Positions 57,542-64,000 of a stretch of DNA of 64,000 nt are shown here, piece by piece. This DNA comes from Zarea fungicola. Taxonomy: Eukaryota; Ascomycota; Sordariomycetes; Hypocreales; Cordycipitaceae. Below the pieces are notes generated by a model. The model was not told the DNA's origin. It made no database searches and was given only the letters and a program-made list of their open reading frames with translations. The stretch covers positions 62,001 through 126,000 of the forward strand of contig FWCC01000287.1 in NCBI GenBank assembly GCA_900169235.1. Reading direction: 5' to 3'. The first letter of the stretch is position 1; the number at the start of each line of letters is the position of its first letter. The position numbers and the translations under genes were made by a program.

Positions 57542-60500
57542 CGCGGGTGGTGATGCTGCGCAGCAAGGCGGGCTGCTTGTGTTGTTGCAGTAGTATCAAA
57601 GGAGGAGGGTTGATATTGGCAAGAACCCTTTTTTTTTCGTTGGACAACTTAGGTTCAAGGTCAAGAGGTCGATTGAGGTCAATAATGGCATGCGCAAGAT
57701 GACGGGGGGTGTCCTTGGTAGATATACGTAGGTAGCTTACTGGGGGGGGAGGAGCGTGGTAGTGCAAAAAACCCTTGATGCTGAGTGGTTGGTGGTTGTC
57801 TCGACTCGACTCGGCATAAAACAAAGCAAGCATGGGCCATCGCCGGCATCTAAGCTAGTCAACGCAGTGATTCAGGCTGGTCGTCCCCAGTCTGTGTCCA
57901 GTGGAATTCAAACGACAGCCCACCCTCCTCGTTAGACTTTGGTTTGGTGGCTGGCTTGAGGCTTGTCCGGTACCCCTGCCCAGGGCTTGTTAGCGCCCTT
58001 TTACATTCCTTTTTAGCGCAAATTCAAGTTTGACGGTGGGGATCAACTGGGGAGCACAAAAAGATTAGCGGCATGGGCTTGTCGTGGCTTGCAGAGAGTT
58101 GCATGAGCACATGAACAAGCTGGTGACAGCTCCAACGGCGATGTAGCGAACAGCAGAATGTAACTAAAACGTTTGACTAAATTGAATGAAGCAGCCAACA
58201 AAAGACGATAAAAAGCGCCAAGTTTTTTGCCAACCTCGGCATCTTTGAATGCGGGGGAATGAGTTTGGCCGTCAATCCCTCCGCCATTCCTTCGGCAGTG
58301 AGTGAGGCACATAGCTCACTCACCAGGCTACGTTTAAACCAGTGCCAAAAAACAACACCAAGCGCAGTTCATGCTTTGCAAGTAAGGGTGTGATTTATTA
58401 CTAAAGAAACCCCTTCCAAGGCGCCCGAGAGAGTGCAAAGGAAAAAAGGTCAGATTCATCACTGGCCCATATCTGGATGACAGCCCATCCAACCAGAGGC
58501 AGATCGGCAAGCGCTGTGGTGGGCGATATCAGGCTGGGTGGGGAAGGCTGACGATGAATTTGGACTAAATCAATTGGCTGCAGAACGCTGAGCAGAGAAA
58601 CTGACAGGCTGCCTTGCTGATGATGATGTACTGACTGGGCTGTGCAGGCTGCACAAGGTGGCGAGTTGGTGAATGGTGCATACTTTGCGCAACGGAACGG
58701 AAGCATTTTAGCCGGGCCGCCCTCTACACGTTCCACTGTCCCACCGTTCCACTGTTCCAACACAATGAACAAGGCGAGGCTCTCAGCACTTGTAAGCCAG
58801 TCGCGACACCAAGCATGGCGCTCGTTGACAGGCTTCCAGGCTCAGAGACACTCACTAAACCACTATCTTGCTCTAACTACAGCACTGCCTTGTCGCCCAC
58901 TTCCTTTCAGTGGCACCGTTGCATCGAGCATCCCGCTCTTGGCCTAGCATCACCAAACTTGGTCGCAATTGAGGCATCATAGACCGCCGTTCCTGGTCAC
59001 CCAGCCACCAAGTACACGTACAATGCAAGAGAAAAAAGACGCGCAAGATGGCAATACGAATTATTAATTCATGGATGCGAAACGGCGAAAACCAGATTGT
59101 TGCTGGGCCCAAAGGAATCGCTAGCTGTCGAATCAGAAATACGGGGTCAATCTCACGCTGACGCACGTTTCTCTGATGAATTGTAGCAGTAGACTTCCAA
59201 GCGCACACTGCAAAGTAGAACATGCCACTAGCTTGTTGCCAGGTACATTTTATTGATTCTGTACTCAACTTATTACTCTGCACCTCTCGTTATAGATGTG
59301 CGGTGGCTTTTACAAGGCTCATCACTAGGAGTTTTAACATCATGCCATGAACAATTTTAAATTAATATGCCCTAATCTGTGCACCTAATCATAATGCTTG
59401 GGTACCGCTGTCCACCGTAGAGGTACAATAATTAATCCTCGCCACACATCCCACTGCCGCTGCCGAGTCCCGCTTCTTGTCTTACTCGCACAGACTCTGC
59501 GAAATGACGACTTTGATGTCGCTTCTTCTTCATTTTTCCAACGGCCATTGCTACTTCGTGGTCAATGGCCATAGGTAGACGACATGGACCTACGTAACCA
59601 TCTACAGCCAAAAAAAATTAAACGCCAAATCGCAACTGATTAGTTGGGACTCGTCAACTCCGTACCGCAACGGTATTCAATGATCCCAGACACAAGCCCC
59701 ATTCCTATCCCGGTCTTTAGCGCCGGGACACCTCTCTTCGTGTCCTGTCTCGCCATTTTTGTGTCTTGTTTTTGAAAACTCGACATCATCCTTTTCATCG
59801 CCACCGTTTCTTCCTCTCTCTTGCATGTCGCTCTGCTGACCCCCATCTTATATCAAGGCCACGTCCATTTCGTACTTGGTCGACTGCAAGCTCAGCCAGC
59901 ACGCCCCTATCCAATCCATTCTCTCCAGGCCCCTGTCAGCGCTTGGCTTACTATGCCCACCGAGTGTGCCTTCTATCCGCACGTATTTTTATGCCTGTAA
60001 TAACAACCAGCCCTCACTCTCACTCTCAAAGTCCAGAACGTGCGCCGCTTTCAAAGTGCGACAATCTCGTCACGATATGAATACGAGTAAATGAAAACGA
60101 TTAGTTATCGCCGTGCACCTGGCTCTCTGGGGACGCCGCCTGCTGCCTCCCGACGCTTGAGCTTCTGGCCCACAATCCCGCATGCCGACCGCCGGGTACT
60201 TTCATGTCGCCCATTGGTTTGTGCACCTTGGCGACTTACTTATGGCGATCTACTTGTTAAAAGACCTGCCTTTCAAAAAGTTTGGTTGCGCCCATCTTTC
60301 GCCCAAGAACTACCTCTCCATCACCCGGCGCAACCCTAAAAACTCGGTGGCTTTTTGAGTCCCTTCAAATCCACCGTTCGCAATGCTACTAATCAGTACA
60401 CCGCCGTCATCCAAGATTTCAGTTGCCCCCAAGATCGGCAGCATCGCTAAATCTCACAAGCGTCTTACTGCCGTCCCTCTCGAGCGCCCATATTTCTCTG

Positions 60501-61554
60501 ACCAACTACCTATTCGATAACTATTATTGATTTTCTTCTCGCAAGACCGCCCAATGATAGCCAACAGCTAGTTTCCATCAGCCCTGCCCACCGTTTCATC
60601 CTACAATATACATTTACGCTCGACTGCATCATGTCGTTAACCACATCACCGATCACTGCTACTCAAATCGTCTAAAAGTACACCCCAATACCTGGATTCC
60701 CATCACCAGTACTCCATACTTGTAAGACCTAGCCTGGCAAAGGCGTATGCAGTAAGGCGAGCACCCGACTGCAGCTGCTGGTCAGACAGATGTGGAGTCC
60801 GCCTTGTTATGCATCTCAGCGAGCCGGCACAAATAACCCGTACGTAGGGCTCCGGTCAGCTTGCATTTCGCTTTCACATCTACGGGTCTCGCATTACTTC
60901 CCCTTCTAATCCATGCAGTCATGTTCCATTGTTCTATCCGGCAATCGCTTATTCCCATTACCTTGCAACGTGGCCGGCTTTCACACCGAAGCACGGGCCA
61001 AATCGTCCACCGTGGTGTACAGTTACTGGTCTACCAAGCTTCTAGAAGACACAAATTTAGACTTGAAAAGGAGTCAATGCTTTTTGCAAGTTCATTCCAT
61101 GAAGTATAGTTTTACAGAAGCGGCTCATCCCTGTAGTCTCTCCCATACAGAGCATGTTTACCCATTTGCCAGTCAACAGTTGTGGAAAAGAGTCACTGCA
61201 TATTTGCCTGCTTCGGCTCTCCAATGTGAAGATGGAGTATTATTATTTTGATAGAGTTGTCTTTTCAAATTATAGTCTTGTTTCTCTCGAGAGAGTCTTT
61301 AAAAACAAGTTTCCTGTCCTTCAAGCAAAAGCTCGTTCCAGAGTTGAGATGCGCCTAGTTCCATCATTGTCCGGAAGAAAATGAAATAAATCAAAAATGG
61401 AAAATATCAACGCCGCTGTCGTTCATGATAAAAGGTCCTGTGTTTCGTGTCCCAGATCCCCAGATAAAAGTCGTACAGTATGCATTAAGCAAGGGAAAAA
61501 AAGGTAGAAAGGTGTATCCAACATTCCCTCTCATTCGTCCGCCTCTAAACCTCT
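57542..61554. other. 4-kb stretch without a recognisable gene
   Basis: Includes the transporter promoter (to about 58000). Short frames at 58401-58772, 59766-60080 and 60861-61251 are CT-rich or random-looking, without motifs and mutually overlapping. The CT-rich, AG-poor strand bias at about 59680-60620 looks like a transcribed leader or an untranslated RNA rather than a coding exon; I cannot assign it. Confidence 0.45.
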
Positions 61555-63262
61555 CTACTCAACAAAGTGCAACCTCACCGATACGCCATCACCAGGACAG
61601 TTTGTCAACGTCAGGCCATGCGCCTCGGGCGCCAGCGTCGAGCCGTCAATCTCGTCGATGCGCTGCATCATGCGCGCCACGACGTACGAAATCTCCGTCA
61701 GGGCAAACTGCTGACCGATGCAGATTCTCGGACCACCATTGAACGGGAGGTAGTCCCACCCGGGCCGACGCTTCTCCCACCGCTCCGGGCGGAACTCGTC
61801 AGCATCGGGCCCCCAGAGGTCGGTGCGGTGGTGCATAATGTGGACCGAGTAGCCGATATCCTGACCCTTCTTCACAAAGATGGGCGACTGCCCGTCGGGA
61901 CCACCACCGACGGGGAGAACCGTGTCGACAATGGCGCTGCGTCCGTTCATGGGGACAATGGGATACAGGCGGAGCGTCTCGTTGACGCACCACTGCAGGT
62001 ACTGCAGGTTCTTGAGCCCCTCAAACGTGATGGCCTTGGGGCTGCCGTACGTGCCGAACTCGTCGAGAATCACCTCGCGCAGGCGTCGGTAGATGTGCGC
62101 GTGCCTGGGCTGCGCCAGCGTGTAGAAGAACCAGCCCAGGGTGGACGCCGTGGTGTCGCGACCGGCGAGCAGGATGTTGAGCAGCTGCGAGCGCAGCTCC
62201 ACCGGATCCGACGTCTCCTTGGCAATCGCCTCGAGGAAGACGTACCGCTCCTCCTCCTCTTCGACTTGCTTCTCGCCCCGCTGCTGCTGGTGGTTGATGG
62301 CCTTTTGCACAAAATAGTCGATAAACTCGTGGCAGATGCGCACGTCGTTGTGAAACTCCTTGGTGTGGCTCATCCAGTAGTTGGAGCCCAGACGGCCGGC
62401 CTTGGCGAGCTGGTACTGCGACTTGTCAAACGACGTCGCAAACGCCGCCGCGCCCGATTCCGTGGCGCCGTGCCCGTCGTCTTGGCGCGTCTGGCTGTTG
62501 ACGCTCTCGCCAAACAGAAACTCGGTCGCCGAATCGAGGGTGAGGCGGAAGAAGAGCGGCTGCAGGTCCACCACCCGCGACCATCCGCTGCTCTTGTCGA
62601 CTTGTGCGTCCAGCACCGTCATCAGGTTCTGGACGTGGGTTTCTTCGAGCGAAATGTCGCTGACTTGGCTTCGGACAAACTGCGGACGGAGCATAGCGCG
62701 TGAGTGCTCCCACTTCTTGCCATCCGAGGCAAACTATATTTGAAAAAGTGTTAGTAGCCGATTATACTTCCATATAATCCCCCACCATGGCTCGCCTAAA
62801 AAAAGATTTCCCACCATCGACTACAAAAGAACAAGTGCTACTTACAATGCCGTCGCCGAGAAGAGGCTTAAAGTTGTTGATTCGGTTCGCGCCCAGACTA
62901 AAGTCCTTGAAGCTCGTCGCCAGCATTGCCTGGATGTTCTTGGGCTCCGACGTGATGAGCACCTTGCGGAAGAGGAACCCGTTCAACGTAAATGTGCCGA
63001 CCGGACGCCCCTCCTGCGCCGAGAGGCGCGCAAACTCCTCGCCCATCCATACGGGCACTCTCTTTTCCTTTTGGGCTTTGAGCCCTTGTAGGAGTACTTT
63101 AAACCCAGACGGCTCGCTGCCAAAGCCCTGAATAGCGGGTTTGCAGCCGAGGCGCGCGGCTTTTTGTCTGTTGCGGACATGCTCGATGACGAGGACGAGG
63201 ACGTACGCCACAACCAGCGACACCAGCAGTGCGGGTAAGGAGATGATGGACAGAACGGCCAT
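61555..63262 (-). CDS. Cytochrome P450, CYP52-clan fatty acid/alkane hydroxylase type
   Basis: Two exons, 63262-62846 and 62733-61555, with a 112-bp phase-0 intron; 531 residues. ATG 63262 is followed by an ER membrane anchor (LSIISLPALLVSLVVAYVLV). Motifs: I-helix LLAGRDTTAS, K-helix ETLRLYP, DEFRPERWEKRRPGWDYLPF, and the heme loop FNGGPRICIGQQFA with the cysteine ligand near 477. The sequence order resembles the CYP52 clan, whose best-studied members hydroxylate the terminal carbon of alkanes and fatty acids. It needs the NADPH-P450 reductase. The frame is intact; it is GC-rich like the core genes. Clan assignment by eye, family number not assigned. Confidence 0.9.
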
Positions 63263-64000
63263 CTTTGGCACTCTGTGATTTCTTTTGTTGTCTTTGCTTG
63301 TTGTTGTAGACTTTTGTGAATGGGAAGCCGGCACAAAAAAAAAATACAACCAGGATCACGAAGACATTTGGACAGGTCTCAGCTTTGGCAGTTTCGGTTC
63401 CAGCTGCTCCCCTTTTATTCTTGATACCTCGAGTCAAACGGCTGGCAGGTTCCACCAAACTAAAAGACAGCCTCCTCGGTTGATACTTTGACACTAAAAA
63501 TGCCACCAAGCACACGCAAGCCCTATCGAAACAACAGACCAACTTCGGGGGTAGGGGGCGGGGAAACTAGTCACAATCCGAGGCCGAGTCCGGACGGGGC
63601 AGTGAACTACCTCTCTATCAAATGTAAACGTGTCATTCGTTACTGGCAAAGAATGTCTACTGGGCTTTTAGATGCTCAGTCCAGGGAAGCTTCGGATCCG
63701 CAGCTGAGAGCGGAGTAGTGCATCGGCGTCGGAGGGTCGGAGAGGTTTCAGCAGTTTATGCCCGCAACCATCCGCCCCAAATCCAAAATAAGGTAGGTTG
63801 GAAGTGTAATGGAGCTTGGGCCCTGCATCTGCTATTAATGGGTGCGAGTAACTAAGAGTAGCGTTGAATTGGGCGGGGTTCCTCCAGTTAATACTGGCGA
63901 ATAACGAGACCCCTTTTGGTTTTGGTTTCTGTTCATTTAAACTATTGCAATTGGGCTCAGCTCCAAGTTTCCACGGGCTCAGGCACTGCGTAGTGACACT
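63263..64000. other. Upstream region of the P450, right window edge
   Basis: Leader and promoter of the P450 gene, then unassigned DNA. No recognisable gene. Confidence 0.5.

Noticed and set aside
61567..62703. 378-codon plus-strand frame over the P450
   Set aside because: Antisense shadow; the minus strand has the complete heme-binding loop and I-helix.
1..64000. Secondary-metabolite gene cluster
   Set aside because: The adenylating enzyme, SDR, P450, regulator and transporters are each isolated by kilobases of non-coding DNA and differ in composition; no core synthase is present.

Overview
The window is nuclear DNA of a filamentous ascomycete, most likely a Sordariomycete (possibly Hypocreales; inferred from gene content, not tested). 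Short GT-AG introns of about 46-112 bp interrupt many genes. The families are typical of filamentous fungi: ABC-A transporter, Zn2Cys6 regulator, secretory lipase, CYP52-clan P450, KP4-like secreted protein, fungal HNH protein and Uds1 protein. Base 17707-17708 is NN, so the region is assembled with at least one unresolved position.

Layout. 1-2.8 kb: 5' part of an ABC-A transporter, minus strand, running off the left edge and carrying a frameshift. 2.8-19 kb: gene-poor accessory DNA with a decayed secreted-protein gene, a 487-residue unknown protein, a stand-alone adenylating enzyme, an intact secreted protein, a secreted-protein gene interrupted by a solo LTR, and older LTR remnants. 19-27 kb: an HNH-nuclease gene, then a compact, GC-rich housekeeping block (thioredoxin, ribosome-assembly WD40 protein, amino-acid permease). 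27-48 kb: accessory DNA with an SDR, a cysteine-rich secreted protein, a phosphotransferase fossil, a ten-exon Zn2Cys6 regulator, a Uds1 protein, an intact KP4-like protein and a Kex2-type secreted protein with a nonsense codon. 48-54.5 kb: secretory lipase, solo LTRs, a monooxygenase fossil and a RidA-family protein. 55.8-63.3 kb: an MFS sugar transporter and a P450 separated by about 4 kb without a recognisable gene.

The main pattern is contrast between intact core genes and an accessory compartment. The accessory DNA carries a small retrotransposon family seen only as LTRs, three of them with perfect 5-bp target duplications. It also carries many small secreted proteins, about half of them broken, and two fossils of metabolic genes. 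No biosynthetic cluster, CRISPR array, rRNA gene or intact transposon was found. Several genes only become visible after splicing was worked out by hand; the exon coordinates in the entries come from reading-frame continuity and splice signals and have not been checked against transcripts.
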